Below are positions 9,219-19,045 of a stretch of 64,000 bases of DNA, one piece after another. The DNA lies in NCBI GenBank assembly GCA_006226375.1, contig SBHC01000003.1, forward strand, positions 90,087 through 154,086, written 5' to 3'. The translations under genes and the position numbers were made by a program. The DNA comes from Deltaproteobacteria bacterium. Lineage in GTDB: Bacteria > Myxococcota_C > UBA6777. The notes under the pieces are model-generated. The model had not been told where the DNA came from. It did not search any database and saw only the letters and a program-made list of their open reading frames with translations. Every line of letters starts with the position of its first letter. The stretch's first letter is position 1.

Positions 9219-9296
9219 TGCTTTGTTACATCTTCCCTTCTCTTGGACTCGCTACCGACCGTCGTTCGAGGCTTTCCCCCTCCCCTATCACAGTCC

Positions 9297-10328
9297 TCAC
9301 GCGGGATGATACTCCCAACGTTCATGGGTCTGCACGAGCACAGCTTCTCCCAAATCCGTCAGCCACTGAAGGTAACATAGAGATTCGCTCATCACCAAGA
9401 ACAAGGCATGGCGTGTCATTTCCTGCCCGAATACGGCTTGCGCCATCGCGTAAACGGTGTGGGGTCCCTCTTGAAGAAAGGCTCGAACACGCTCCAGCCG
9501 TCGATCTTGCCTTGCGGTCAAGCGATGGACCACGTCGCGGTGTCCAGTGAAGGAAAAGCCATGTCCAGGGACCACACGCTGGATGGGAAGCTCTCTCAGC
9601 CGACGCAAGCTCTTCTGGTACGTGGCCAACCCTTGCCAAGCCAGCGGGGACACATCATCGGGATAATACACCGGGTTGGACGGGAAGCGCTCCAACAAGA
9701 CGTCCCCGCCGATCAAGATGCCAGGCTCTTCCAACCAAAATGCGGTGCACCAAGGGCTGTGACCTGGAACATGCAACATGGTCGCGCGATGCCGCCCCGC
9801 CATCCACAAGCCTTCTTGCGCCGCCACGGTGCGATGAATCTGAACGGGACCGGCCATCTCGTCAAAGTGTGACGGCGAATTCCGAGAACGTTCTATCTGT
9901 TCAGGCTCCACCCCAGAGCGAGCCAAAAGCTCCAGGTAACCCTTTCGAGCATGCGCCCAATGTTCCAGGTAGTCTTCAAAGCGAGATTGACTTGCATTCC
10001 AGGCCCGCACTTGCGCACCCGAACGCTCCACAAACTCACCGGCCAAGCCAAAGTGATCGAGGTGGGGGTGTGTCAACCAGATTTCCCCAAGATCGGACCA
10101 CGTCAGGCCATGCTCTGCCAGCACCTGCTCCACAATCGCGACGTTGTCTTTGTACCGCATTCCTGTGTCGATCAACGCAGGAGGATCCCCCAAGACCAAC
10201 ACAGCATTGACAGGTTCAATCTGAAAGGGAATGTGCAAGGGGATCCGTACAAGCCCAGCTTCCAGCAACGTTTGACGTTCTTCTTCCGTAGGCAAATACC
10301 GCTCCACATCGAGCCGACTGACAGTCAT
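9297..10328 (-). CDS. MBL-fold metallohydrolase
   Basis: 343-residue metallo-beta-lactamase-fold hydrolase. The metal-binding motif THPHLDHFG, further histidines in LHVPGHSPWCTAFW and VVPGHG, and aspartates in IDTG and IGGD are all present, so a binuclear zinc site is expected. The layout (motif, GHSPG-like loop, C-terminal helical lid) is that of glyoxalase II-like and LACTB2-like hydrolases; the substrate is unknown. The ATG at 10328 is preferred to an upstream GTG at 10346; GAGG lies 12 bases before it. It is divergent from the kinase that begins at about 10.63 kb. Confidence 0.87.
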   Translation of the reverse strand: MTVSRLDVERYLPTEEERQTLLEAGLVRIPLHIPFQIEPVNAVLVLGDPPALIDTGMRYKDNVAIVEQVLAEHGLTWSDLGEIWLTHPHLDHFGLAGEFVERSGAQVRAWNASQSRFEDYLEHWAHARKGYLELLARSGVEPEQIERSRNSPSHFDEMAGPVQIHRTVAAQEGLWMAGRHRATMLHVPGHSPWCTAFWLEEPGILIGGDVLLERFPSNPVYYPDDVSPLAWQGLATYQKSLRRLRELPIQRVVPGHGFSFTGHRDVVHRLTARQDRRLERVRAFLQEGPHTVYAMAQAVFGQEMTRHALFLVMSESLCYLQWLTDLGEAVLVQTHERWEYHPA

Positions 10329-10449
10329 AAGTTTGTCTTCCCTCACAATGATCCAAGTTCCCGCAATTCAAAACCCATCCAGGCCCCTTTGTATAGCATG
10401 TGTTTCCGACCTGCACAGGGCACTCTTGCGGACGGCAAAAAGCGCCCTC

Positions 10450-10478
10450 ATCTTGCGCATAGCCCCTTAACGTGTCAA
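10450..10478 (-). promoter_or_regulatory. Possible sigma-70 promoter for the MBL hydrolase
   Basis: A consensus -35 TTGACA is followed after 17 bases by CAAGAT on the minus strand, about 120 bases before the hydrolase start. The -35 is perfect, the -10 weak. The roughly 300-base region between the divergent genes shows nothing else that I can support. Confidence 0.33.
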
Positions 10479-10629
10479 CTTGGACAGCCATAAACTGTAG
10501 GGATGTACTCTTGCACACAAGACAGACCTATGGCATCTTTGAGGTTGGTGTGGTGCTACATTTTGGAGTCCACCCACTCCACAAACGACAACCGTAAGGA
10601 ACCTGACAAATCTCTTCAGTTCCCGTACA

Positions 10630-12795
10630 TTGTCTTGTGACGTTTTCGTCGTTTCTGACCCAACGGCACCGCTGCTCGGGAGAAAAAGAAGGCTCGTGAG
10701 TCGCTCATCCTCCAAGACCAATCACTGGACTGATGCACACGCTGCATCTCACGGTACCGGTTCGGCTGGAGCGCAAGAGAGTCGTACGCCAGAGGATCCT
10801 TGGGTCAATCAGATCATCGGAAACTACAGGCTCCTCAAGCGCATCGGGGAAGGTGCGACCGCAATTGTTTACCGAGCGACCCACCTCCAGTTGGACCGCA
10901 TCTACGCCTTAAAAATTCTCCATCCCATGATCGCCACCCAGCCGGGCATGCGAGATCGCTTCCTCCGCGAGGCCAAAACCGCAGCCCAACTTGAGCACGA
11001 GAACATTATCTTCATCAACGACTTCGCCATCGACGCCACCTTCGGCCCATACATGGTGATGGAATACCTGGAGGGAATGACGCTCAAGGAAGTCTTGGAA
11101 GAGCAAGGCATCCTCCCCCTCCATCGCATACTTGCGATCTCTCTTCAGGTTTGCAACGCGCTCTCTGCAGCCCACAATCATGGGATTATCCACCGCGACT
11201 TGAAGCCTGAAAATATCTTCTTGGAGCGACGGGAAGACGGAGTCGAGCGAGCCAAGATCCTCGACTTTGGAATCGCTCGTTTGGCCCAAAGCACCAGCTC
11301 CATCACAGGCGATGGCAAGCTCATTGGCACGCCCTTGTATATGTCGCCCGAACAATGCCGCGGCCAATTCCCGCTCTCACCCGCCAGCGACATCTACTCC
11401 TTTGGGATCACGTTGTACGAGATGCTCACAGGGGCGCCTCCCTTCCAGAGCGACAGCCCCCACAAGCTGATCATCGACCACTTTCTCGCGACACCTCCTG
11501 ACCTGGACTACTCGTTCCCTGAAGAGCTCCGCCAGTTGCAGCGCGAGCTGTTGGCCAAAGAGCCGGAGGAGCGGCCCCAAAGCTTCGCTCAACTCGCCGT
11601 TCGCTTGCGAGAGTCGATCGAAGCCACCCAGGCGAGCAACGCGCCCATGTACGCCACTCTGGAAGAAGCGCCCATCCCACAAGCGGTGCTTGACGCCATC
11701 TCAGTAAAGATGGGACCTGCAGCCTCGTCACAGGCAGCGCAAGGCGTGCTGCCTCCCCTTCAGATCCAGAACACAGAGCTGTATCACCCTTCTGTCCCTG
11801 ACTCACACGACTCCCTCACTCCTCCTCCAGGACCGTACTCCCTTGGAGGAGAGACAGCGACCCAGGAACAGCTCCCCTCCATCCGGAAACGAGGACGCTC
11901 TGGCTCGTTCTTGTCACCCCGCGACAAGACCTCGGCGCGTGTTCCCAACCCACACCTGCAACAGCAACCTGTGGTGGTCAAGCGCCGCGAGACAGGTTCG
12001 CATGTATCGCCCTCTCATGACCCTTTGATCAATGACCTGGAACAGCTGTTTTCAACGCCAAGCCAGGAGGGTGACGCTCCCCGAGAGGTGTCGCTTTCCT
12101 CGACAGCGTGGGATGTAGCATCCCCTCTTACACCACAGCCTCGCTCCCAGCCCACGTATCCACCGCTCCAGACCACGCCGTTGCCCCGAGACAAGACAAG
12201 ACCAGGCAGCGGAGAACACCCCTTCTTCCAGCACCCGGAGACGTCGACGCCAAGCACTCCAACCAACCCCCAAGCGTTGCCGTCACGCGTGTCGCAATCT
12301 CCGGACCTTGGTGCGGTACGTCGGACACAAGCGTGGAGCGAGTCTGACCCCATCATTGAGCTGCAAAAACCCAAAGATACTGCGTCCAACTCCCTGTTCC
12401 AGCGACCTCCAACGTCACCGTTCAAGGGTAACTCTTCGGCTCCCTCTCTTCAGGCTCCCGCGACGCCACCCCCCCCCACGGAACGTGGCCCGATTCCGGT
12501 CATTGCTCCCAAGCAGCACCGCATCACGGGTAGTCACGAACAAATGACAGGGATGCCACCCAACGCATCCCTCACCCCGGAAGAACTGGAGATGGCGTTG
12601 TTTAATCTCGACGCCGCAACGGAGATTGACCTCTCCCAAGCGCCACGTCGATCGCGCAGACGCCCAGGGCAGCCCAAATCCCTTTACAGAACCTGGTGGT
12701 TTTGGGGCCTTCTCCTTGCAGGATTGGGCCTAAGCAGTTACCTCGTGTACCTGATCCTGTCACTCCCAGCGCTACCACCCATCTTGTTTGTGTGA
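10630..12795 (+). CDS. Ser/Thr protein kinase with long disordered linker and C-terminal transmembrane helix
   Basis: Up to 721 residues. The kinase domain (about 60-320) has IGEGATAIVYRA, YALKILHPM, HRDLKPENIF and ILDFGIARL, with GTPLYMSPEQCRGQ as activation segment, so it is an active Hanks-type kinase. Residues 330-680 are rich in Pro, Ser, Thr and charged residues and look disordered. A transmembrane helix at about 688-711 ends the protein, giving a tail-anchored topology with the kinase inside. There is no in-frame ATG before the kinase: the start is either TTG at 10630 or GTG at 10696, which has GAAGG just upstream. It is followed by a membrane protein 66 bp later on the same strand. 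Confidence 0.9.
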   Translation: MSCDVFVVSDPTAPLLGRKRRLVSRSSSKTNHWTDAHAASHGTGSAGAQESRTPEDPWVNQIIGNYRLLKRIGEGATAIVYRATHLQLDRIYALKILHPMIATQPGMRDRFLREAKTAAQLEHENIIFINDFAIDATFGPYMVMEYLEGMTLKEVLEEQGILPLHRILAISLQVCNALSAAHNHGIIHRDLKPENIFLERREDGVERAKILDFGIARLAQSTSSITGDGKLIGTPLYMSPEQCRGQFPLSPASDIYSFGITLYEMLTGAPPFQSDSPHKLIIDHFLATPPDLDYSFPEELRQLQRELLAKEPEERPQSFAQLAVRLRESIEATQASNAPMYATLEEAPIPQAVLDAISVKMGPAASSQAAQGVLPPLQIQNTELYHPSVPDSHDSLTPPPGPYSLGGETATQEQLPSIRKRGRSGSFLSPRDKTSARVPNPHLQQQPVVVKRRETGSHVSPSHDPLINDLEQLFSTPSQEGDAPREVSLSSTAWDVASPLTPQPRSQPTYPPLQTTPLPRDKTRPGSGEHPFFQHPETSTPSTPTNPQALPSRVSQSPDLGAVRRTQAWSESDPIIELQKPKDTASNSLFQRPPTSPFKGNSSAPSLQAPATPPPPTERGPIPVIAPKQHRITGSHEQMTGMPPNASLTPEELEMALFNLDAATEIDLSQAPRRSRRRPGQPKSLYRTWWFWGLLLAGLGLSSYLVYLILSLPALPPILFV

Positions 12796-12861
12796 GGACC
12801 CAATCTCTTCACCGGACCTAACACTCCGCCCCGTTCATACGATGAGTCAGACCACAGGCCC

Positions 12862-13959
12862 ATGACCAAACACCATTCCTCGTTGTCCCCCTCGCAAGCC
12901 AGACCCACACTCAGCCCCCAAGAACAGCAGGGGTTGTTGCGCGGCATTACTCTGGAACGCTCGCACCCATGGCGGTCCAGCCTTCGCTTTGCCTTGTTTG
13001 TGATGCCAACCCTGTGGATTCTGCTGACGGTTCTCTTTGTGCTTCTGGGCCAGGGGGTTTGGGCCATTCTTGATGCGTTGGCCTGGAGTTTGTTGGCCAG
13101 CACCATCATCACCTTGTTGTACCATGTGCTCTACCCTGCCCTGCTTGATCCTCCCCGGCTTCGTCTACGCAACGAAACCCTGCAAGTCCAAAGTGGCCCC
13201 CATGACCACTGGATGCTGCCACTGGACGAGCCTTTCAGCCTGCATCTCTTGTACCGCGACTACCGCGAAGACGCCCTCCTCGTGGTTCAACCGGCTGAGG
13301 CACCGCCGCTGTTTTTGTACGGACGCTACCGCAAGCATCGTTACCTGCCCGAGACAGCTTTGGTTGTAGATCCCCTGGGCTTCTCCCTTGCAGAGGTTGC
13401 CCTCGACCAGATCGGCGCGTGGATGCTTCCCGATCGTGAAGCAGAATACCTTGCCCCTCTCGCCACGCTACTGATGGAGGCGCCCGGTTGTGAGCGATAC
13501 GAGTTCGCCTTGCCGCTTGCACCGTCACCGTACACGTTAAGGCTTACACACCATCACATCTCGTACTTTTTCCACAACGAGAGGCTGGGACATTTCCCTC
13601 TGGATACAACCCAGGTGGAAGCGTACCGAGTACCGTCCTCGTCGTTCTCTGGATTGCTGCTGGAGTTAATAGACGCCGACAACGAAAGCGGCTGGATCGT
13701 TGTGGAGTGGCCCCTGCCCGTTCCGTCTCTCCAAGACCTGGATGAAGCTCCCGGCCCCGTTCCTACCACGGCGCTCTCGCTGCCGCCTTTGGACGCGGTG
13801 CTGTTTCTGCATTACCTCGACACCCAAGAGATCCTCCTGGACGCCACGCTCCTGCTTCAATCCAAGAAGCCCTCCGAGCCACCGACAGAATCGATGGTCT
13901 CCAACTCTTCTGCCTCAGAGATCGAAAGCCAGGATCCCGAAAGCATCCGCCCAGACTGA
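12862..13959 (+). CDS. Hypothetical membrane protein with two N-terminal transmembrane helices
   Basis: 365 residues. Two hydrophobic helices at about residues 40-90 (FALFVMPTLWILLTVLFVLL and ALAWSLLASTIITLLYHVLY) are followed by about 250 cytoplasmic residues rich in Leu, Pro and acidic residues, and a Ser/Glu-rich tail. The body contains a PH-like beta-rich pattern (LRLRNETLQVQSGPHDHWML), which suggests but does not prove a bacterial PH-like domain. It lies 66 bp after the tail-anchored kinase and overlaps the stop region of the converging cytochrome gene, leaving only 2 bases between them. A function linked to the kinase is inferred from position. Confidence 0.65.
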   Translation: MTKHHSSLSPSQARPTLSPQEQQGLLRGITLERSHPWRSSLRFALFVMPTLWILLTVLFVLLGQGVWAILDALAWSLLASTIITLLYHVLYPALLDPPRLRLRNETLQVQSGPHDHWMLPLDEPFSLHLLYRDYREDALLVVQPAEAPPLFLYGRYRKHRYLPETALVVDPLGFSLAEVALDQIGAWMLPDREAEYLAPLATLLMEAPGCERYEFALPLAPSPYTLRLTHHHISYFFHNERLGHFPLDTTQVEAYRVPSSSFSGLLLELIDADNESGWIVVEWPLPVPSLQDLDEAPGPVPTTALSLPPLDAVLFLHYLDTQEILLDATLLLQSKKPSEPPTESMVSNSSASEIESQDPESIRPD

Positions 13960-13961
13960 AG

Positions 13962-15038
13962 CTACTTTGCAGGACGTGCTGGCACAGGCTTCCGACGAGG
14001 AGGGATGGCCCGCCGGTTGGGTCGCGTGGTGGGCTTTTTCGCCTTGTACGGTTGGTACGCCGGAACAGGGTGACGAACCACACCCTTCATCCACTGCCAA
14101 AGATAACCCACCTGAACTTTGGGCATCTCCTTGATGGCAGGCATCGCTTTTCCACGATGCATCGCATCCGCTGACTTGAACGTCACGTGGTAGTGCAATT
14201 CGTCCACGTTGTACGCGAAGTAGAACATCGCCAAGGGCTTCACAAAGTCATTCCCAAACGTAGCACCGATGCGATGGGCACCGTGGCAGAACTGGCACGC
14301 TCCCCGGTACATCAACCAACCTTTGCGAACGGTCGGCTTGTTGGGCCCTGCAAACTGTTTGTAGTAGGCGTCCTCGTTGACCAATTCAATACCGGTCAGG
14401 GTGTTCACTCGCTTCCAAACCTGTACGTTGCCAGCGACGTGGTCCAAGACATGAGGATGGTCGCCTTTCTGGACCACCACTTTGTTGCCTCGAAACCAAA
14501 CGGGTCGATTGTCCTTGTAAATGGGGAGCGCCGGAGTTCTCATCACCATGGGGAAGTGACGGGTCCAACCCTTGGTCTCCTTCATTTTTACTGCAACAAA
14601 CACTGGCATCGGGTCACGGCCAGGCACTGTCTTGAGTGGATAGGGCACCACCATCCCGTTGCGAAAATGGAGCAGCGCCAGATTCACATAACGAGGCTTG
14701 CGATACTGCTGCAACAGCGTACGCACCCACACCCCTTTGTAGGTTCGATTTCCGTGGTACTGAACGTCGAACATCTTCCGGGTCTCAAGCTTTATGTTCT
14801 TCCAAAACACTCGCATTTCACGTGTTTTTGGAACGTCCTTTCCGTCCGCGTACTGACCCGCAGTTCGTGTCCAGATGCTGACGCCGCGCCACCCCATCAG
14901 AGGCGGAGGAGGCTGTGGCTTCTCCAGCGGTTCAATGATTAAAGGCTCCGCAGTGACCGGATCATTCCAAGAACTAAGCCACCCCAAAAGCCAGCCAAGC
15001 CCCAACACTGCAACGAGAAGTAGTCCTTTTGTTCTCAT
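13962..15038 (-). CDS. Exported mono-haem c-type cytochrome with extra N-terminal domain
   Basis: 358 residues. A signal peptide (MRTKGLLLVAVLGLGWLLGW) directs export. One haem site CQFCH is at 248-252, with a candidate distal methionine in KAMPAI about 50 residues later, as in class I cytochromes c. The 170 residues before it contain YKGVWVRTLLQQY and VVPYPL, resembling the substrate-side fold of sulfite-oxidase-type molybdopterin-binding domains, but without an obvious cofactor cysteine, so this is weak. A Pro/Arg-rich tail ends the protein. AGGAG lies 5 bases before the ATG. It is divergent from the lipoprotein gene, with the perfect inverted repeat at 15192-15219 between them. Confidence 0.7.
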   Translation of the reverse strand: MRTKGLLLVAVLGLGWLLGWLSSWNDPVTAEPLIIEPLEKPQPPPPLMGWRGVSIWTRTAGQYADGKDVPKTREMRVFWKNIKLETRKMFDVQYHGNRTYKGVWVRTLLQQYRKPRYVNLALLHFRNGMVVPYPLKTVPGRDPMPVFVAVKMKETKGWTRHFPMVMRTPALPIYKDNRPVWFRGNKVVVQKGDHPHVLDHVAGNVQVWKRVNTLTGIELVNEDAYYKQFAGPNKPTVRKGWLMYRGACQFCHGAHRIGATFGNDFVKPLAMFYFAYNVDELHYHVTFKSADAMHRGKAMPAIKEMPKVQVGYLWQWMKGVVRHPVPAYQPYKAKKPTTRPNRRAIPPRRKPVPARPAK

Positions 15039-15191
15039 GGCTTCTCCTTTCCCTTACACCCAATCCAAACACCACCTCGCCACCACCCCAAGCAAGCTCT
15101 TGCGTGCGTCCCCAGACACAACACCATCGCTCACCTGGCAAAAGAAAAAGCGACCCATCAAGCGTACGTTCTCCAAGCTGCTTTCTCATGA

Positions 15192-15219
15192 CCTGGATCA
15201 AAGACAGGGTTGATCCAGG
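15192..15219. promoter_or_regulatory. Perfect 10-bp inverted repeat between divergent genes
   Basis: CCTGGATCAA (15192-15201) and TTGATCCAGG (15210-15219) are exact inverse complements around an 8-base spacer. A related half-site, TTTGGATCAA, occurs at 15299-15308. They lie in the 403-base gap between the divergent cytochrome and lipoprotein genes, so an operator for a dimeric regulator is likely. Nothing else in this gap is clear. Confidence 0.5.
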
Positions 15220-15441
15220 GAGCAAGAACGTCGCGCCAAAGCCTCTTTAGAGAAGGCCGGACCTCCGCTTCACTCTAGGCGTTGCTCTCTCCGTTTGATT
15301 TGGATCAATGCTAGGAAAATCCGGCGTCAAAGCAAAAATCCTCCCCATCGCTATATTGAAGGGTGTGTTTTGGGTCTTCAAGGTGCTCCAAATGCCTTGG
15401 AGTTCTGATGAGGGCCGGTGGGTGATGAGAGGAGGCGTGGG

Positions 15442-16722
15442 ATGAAACGCATTTTTCAAAAACGATACCGACATTGGCTCTTTTGGGTTGGTTTCCTCGG
15501 ACTTGTAGGAAGTTGGCGTTTGTTTGGCTGCGGAACACCGGGATTGTCCGATATCTTTGACAACCCCCAAACTCAACAGCAAGGCAACACAACCACAACG
15601 CAGCAATCCACGAAGGACGCTGTCCCCAAAGCAACCCTGAACTGGACTGACACACGCCTTGAGTCCTTCCAGTTCCACTACATGATGTGGCGCAACAAGC
15701 CCACGATCTGGTACGTCAAAGGCACGACCACACAGCGCAGAGACGTCTTCTACCGCGAAGAAGTGGGAGGACAGCGTTTGGGTCTCCAGCCCCGTACGGC
15801 TCTTGCATTTCGCATGGAGGATCTCAGCCTTCATGACAACAAGCTGTACATGATCGCACGGAACGGAGACACCCGCTTGTTGCAAGTGGGACAGGCCGCC
15901 AGCGACAGTGAAGCGTTGAATTGGTACACGGTCCGGACCTTCCGAGATGCTCAGTTGGATCAGATCCACCATGTGACCTTCCTGGGACACACGATGTTGG
16001 TCTACGGAAAGAAAGACCTGTACACATTGAACCCCAACGCCAAAGAGCCCAAGCTCCTTAAGCTCAAGGTCAACATGCTTCCCAACATCGACTACATGCG
16101 ATGCAACGACAACTTCTGTGTCGCGGTCCTCCAAGACTACCTGCCTGTGATGTTCAGTCCGACATCCACGTGGCAAACGACACCGGCAGCGGTCTCCTGG
16201 ACCACCGTGCCGCAGATGCCTCATGCCCTGACCAAGGAGCCTGCGACCACCCCAACAACGTCTGCAACACCTCAGCAGACACCAGGGACGGCAGTGGTTC
16301 CTCCCAGTCATGACACGTTGCAAGCACGCGTCACGCTGCACAAGGACCAGGTGGGCTTCGTCCTCCGTGAGAAGAACGTGTACTGGTCTTGCAAAATGGG
16401 CTTGAACCCGTTCAAAACCCGAACGGCCAAGGACAACGTCCGCGCGGTGGCTTGGGCAGGACCCGACCTCCTCGTGGTTGACGGAAAAAGGCTCGTTCGC
16501 TTGGTTACGACAGGTGAACAAGAGCTGTCCTTGCCAGCCGTTGCAACACAGCCAAGTGTGAGCATCCATCGACTGACTCACATGAACAATGCGCTCTACC
16601 TTGAGTTGACGTTGCCTCACAACCCTGCCGTTCCACAGGGAGCGGATCAGATTCCTGGCGCACATCGTCTGTATGTCGCACCGTACCGGGTGACTTCCAC
16701 CAACACCGTCTGCTTCCGCTAA
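15442..16722 (+). CDS. Probable lipoprotein of unknown function
   Basis: 426 residues. The N terminus has basic residues, a hydrophobic stretch WLFWVGFLGLVGSWRL and then LFGCG, consistent with a lipobox, followed by a Gln/Thr-rich linker. The rest is beta-rich with repeated short motifs such as DNKLYMIARNGDTRLLQV and GHTMLVYGKKDLYTLNP, suggesting a beta-propeller-like outer-membrane protein without a nameable family. The start at 15442 is fixed by AGGAGG 7 bases upstream. A long open frame on the opposite strand in the same place lacks these signals and is rejected. It converges with htpG; the 112-base gap holds a purine-rich tract with an AGGAAGAGAGG repeat. Confidence 0.7.
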   Translation: MKRIFQKRYRHWLFWVGFLGLVGSWRLFGCGTPGLSDIFDNPQTQQQGNTTTTQQSTKDAVPKATLNWTDTRLESFQFHYMMWRNKPTIWYVKGTTTQRRDVFYREEVGGQRLGLQPRTALAFRMEDLSLHDNKLYMIARNGDTRLLQVGQAASDSEALNWYTVRTFRDAQLDQIHHVTFLGHTMLVYGKKDLYTLNPNAKEPKLLKLKVNMLPNIDYMRCNDNFCVAVLQDYLPVMFSPTSTWQTTPAAVSWTTVPQMPHALTKEPATTPTTSATPQQTPGTAVVPPSHDTLQARVTLHKDQVGFVLREKNVYWSCKMGLNPFKTRTAKDNVRAVAWAGPDLLVVDGKRLVRLVTTGEQELSLPAVATQPSVSIHRLTHMNNALYLELTLPHNPAVPQGADQIPGAHRLYVAPYRVTSTNTVCFR

Positions 16723-16834
16723 ACGGGAGAGCAGGCAGCCATGAACAGGCGGACGGCTGGCTTACCAGTCGTTCGTATGTTTTTTGTGTTGAAGATGGAG
16801 AAAGGAAGAGAGGAAGGAAGAGAGGCAGGAGGGT

Positions 16835-18769
16835 CTATTCGAGTTCGCGTTCCATCATCTCAACCACGAGGTTGTTGAAACGTGCAGGATTTTCCAGCTT
16901 TTCCCCTTCTGAGAGGACAGCGTAACCCATCAACAGGTCAGCGTAGCCTCCCAAGCGAGAGGACTCGGGGTCTTCGCCGATCAACTTTTGGATCTTGAGA
17001 ACCAACGGGTGGTTGGGGTTGACTTCCATCGTTCGTTTGCGCTCGGGCACACTACCGTCGCGGCTCAAGAGACGCTCCAGTTGTGGATTGAGAGCGTGCT
17101 CATCACCCACGAGACAAACCGGTGACGACGTCAAACGATGGGTCAGGCGAACATCCTTCACCTTGTCTTCCAGGTGCTTCTGCATGAAGGTAAGAAAATC
17201 GTTGAAGGTTTCTTTCTTCTCTTCGATCTCTTTCTTCTTCTCTTCCTTCTCTTCTTCGCTGCCCAGCTCAATCTCACCTTTGTCGATGGCCACAAACTTG
17301 CAGTCTTCAAACTCTTGGATCGACTGGAGCACCAGTTCGTCGATGGGATCCGTCAGGAAGAGAACTTCGTACCCTTTCTCGTTGAACGCTTCGAGGTGGG
17401 GCGAATGTTGGAGCTCTTCGCGGGAGTCACCGGTCAGGTAGTAGATCGCTTCCTGGTCTTCTTTCTTTCGCTCGACATACTCCTTCAACGTGGTCAACTC
17501 TTCGTCGTGTGACGTGGAGAACAACAACAGCGGAGTGAGCTTGTCGCGGTTTTCAAAGTCGTTGATGCCACCTTCTTTGAGGGGACGGCCCAGCTCGTTC
17601 CAGAACTTCAGGTAGTTCTCTTTGTCGTCCTCAAACATCTCTTGCAACGCGCCCAGAACCTTCTTGGTCAGGAACTTACGCATGCTGGTGATGTGACGGT
17701 CTTGTTGGACCATCTCACGCGAGACGTTGAGGGAGATATCCGCCGAATCCACGACACCTTTAACGAATCGCAGGTACATCGGCAACAGATCTTCGCAGTG
17801 TTCCATGATCAGAACGTTGCGAGCATACAGACGAAGGCCACGGTCTGCGCCTTGTACGTAGAGGTCTTGGGGCGCCTTCTGTGGGATGTACAGAATGGAG
17901 CGGTATTCCAAGCGACCTTCCACGGAGAAGTGGAGAGTCTTGATGGGCTTTTCCCAGTCGTGCGAGATCTGACGGTAGAACTCGCTGTACTCGTCTTCGG
18001 TCACGTCGGAGGGAGTGCGAACCCAGAGCGGCTTCATCGAGTTGAGGGTGCGGTCCTCAATCACGATTTCGTTCTCGCCTTCTTTGATGTTGCCCTCGTC
18101 GTCAAACACCGGCTTGGTGCTCTCTTGCTTCATCTTGATGGGGTAACGGACGAAGTCAGAGTAGCGCTTCACAATCTGCGAGACCGTCCAAAACTGTGTG
18201 AAGTCGTCGATCTTGTTGTCGCGATCGACCTCTTTCAGGTGCAAGGTAATGGAAGTACCCTGGCTACCGCGGGCCGCATCACCGATCGAGAACTCGCCGT
18301 CACCTTCCGACTCCCAACGAGTCGCGGTCTCTTCACCGGCACGTCGGGTAATCATCGTGACTCTGTCGGCGACCATGAACGAAGAGTAAAAGCCCACACC
18401 GAATTGACCGATCAGGCTCTCTTTTGCTTCGCTCTCCGACTCTTGCAATTGGTCGAGCAACTCGCGGGTTCCGGAGCGTGCGATGGTTCCGATGTTTTTG
18501 ATCACTTCTTCGCGGGACATACCGATACCATTGTCGTGAATGGTCAAGGTATGTGCATCGGAGTCCGTCTCAATGCGGATCTCCAACTCGTTCTCATCAA
18601 TCTTCAGCTCTTCTTGGGTCAACGCTTCAAAGCGCAGACGATCCAAGGCGTCAGAAGCATTGGAGATCAATTCACGAAGAAAGATTTCCTTGTTGGAGTA
18701 AAGCGAGTGGATCATCAGATCCAAGAGTTTGCGTGTTTCGGCCTGGAAAGAAAATGTCTCTGTCGACAT
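16835..18769 (-). CDS. htpG: Hsp90 chaperone HtpG
   Basis: 644 residues, normal for HtpG. The GHKL ATP-binding domain is at the N terminus, with ELISNASDALDRLRF, DNGIGM and GQFGVGFYSSFMVAD all present. The middle domain and C-terminal dimerisation domain follow, with a Glu/Lys-rich linker (EEEKEEKKKEIEEKKE) around residue 505. The protein folds and remodels client proteins in the cytoplasm as a dimer. AAGGG sits just upstream of the ATG. A possible promoter is at 18914-18941. It is transcribed away from the DUF885 gene; no heat-shock (CIRCE) element is visible. Confidence 0.97.
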   Translation of the reverse strand: MSTETFSFQAETRKLLDLMIHSLYSNKEIFLRELISNASDALDRLRFEALTQEELKIDENELEIRIETDSDAHTLTIHDNGIGMSREEVIKNIGTIARSGTRELLDQLQESESEAKESLIGQFGVGFYSSFMVADRVTMITRRAGEETATRWESEGDGEFSIGDAARGSQGTSITLHLKEVDRDNKIDDFTQFWTVSQIVKRYSDFVRYPIKMKQESTKPVFDDEGNIKEGENEIVIEDRTLNSMKPLWVRTPSDVTEDEYSEFYRQISHDWEKPIKTLHFSVEGRLEYRSILYIPQKAPQDLYVQGADRGLRLYARNVLIMEHCEDLLPMYLRFVKGVVDSADISLNVSREMVQQDRHITSMRKFLTKKVLGALQEMFEDDKENYLKFWNELGRPLKEGGINDFENRDKLTPLLLFSTSHDEELTTLKEYVERKKEDQEAIYYLTGDSREELQHSPHLEAFNEKGYEVLFLTDPIDELVLQSIQEFEDCKFVAIDKGEIELGSEEEKEEKKKEIEEKKETFNDFLTFMQKHLEDKVKDVRLTHRLTSSPVCLVGDEHALNPQLERLLSRDGSVPERKRTMEVNPNHPLVLKIQKLIGEDPESSRLGGYADLLMGYAVLSEGEKLENPARFNNLVVEMMERELE

Positions 18770-18913
18770 GAGCTTTTCCCTTTTCCGTCTATGTACGTTT
18801 TATTAAGAATGAGGACATTCTCACCAAACATCCGAACCAATCGTTCAGCAACACCCCTCGGTGTATGGGTTGGTGTAAGCAGCCCTCCAACAAAAACAAA
18901 GTTGGGCGAGAAA

Positions 18914-18941
18914 TGTTTAAGCACGATCCGAGAGTCGTCAA
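18914..18941 (-). promoter_or_regulatory. Possible promoter for htpG
   Basis: TTGACG and TAAACA on the minus strand are separated by 16 bases, which would give a leader of about 140 bases. The leader contains the small dyad GAATG-AGGA-CATTC. Prediction by eye only. Confidence 0.3.
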
Positions 18942-19045
18942 GGAAGAATCCCTCGCAAGCCAGATCTTGTGGTCTTGAATCTGGACAGGCGTTCATGCTA
19001 TCCAACACCTCTGGACTTCCTTCTCATCACCCAAGGATTCGTACG

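Noticed and set aside
15247..16665. 472-residue open frame on the minus strand
   Set aside because: It overlaps the lipoprotein gene on the plus strand, which has AGGAGG, a signal and sensible codon use; the antisense protein is repetitive Arg/His-rich with no domain.
17642..19045. Long upstream extension of the DUF885 reading frame
   Set aside because: It runs antisense through the strongly coding htpG gene; the signal peptide and AAGGA place the start at 19046.
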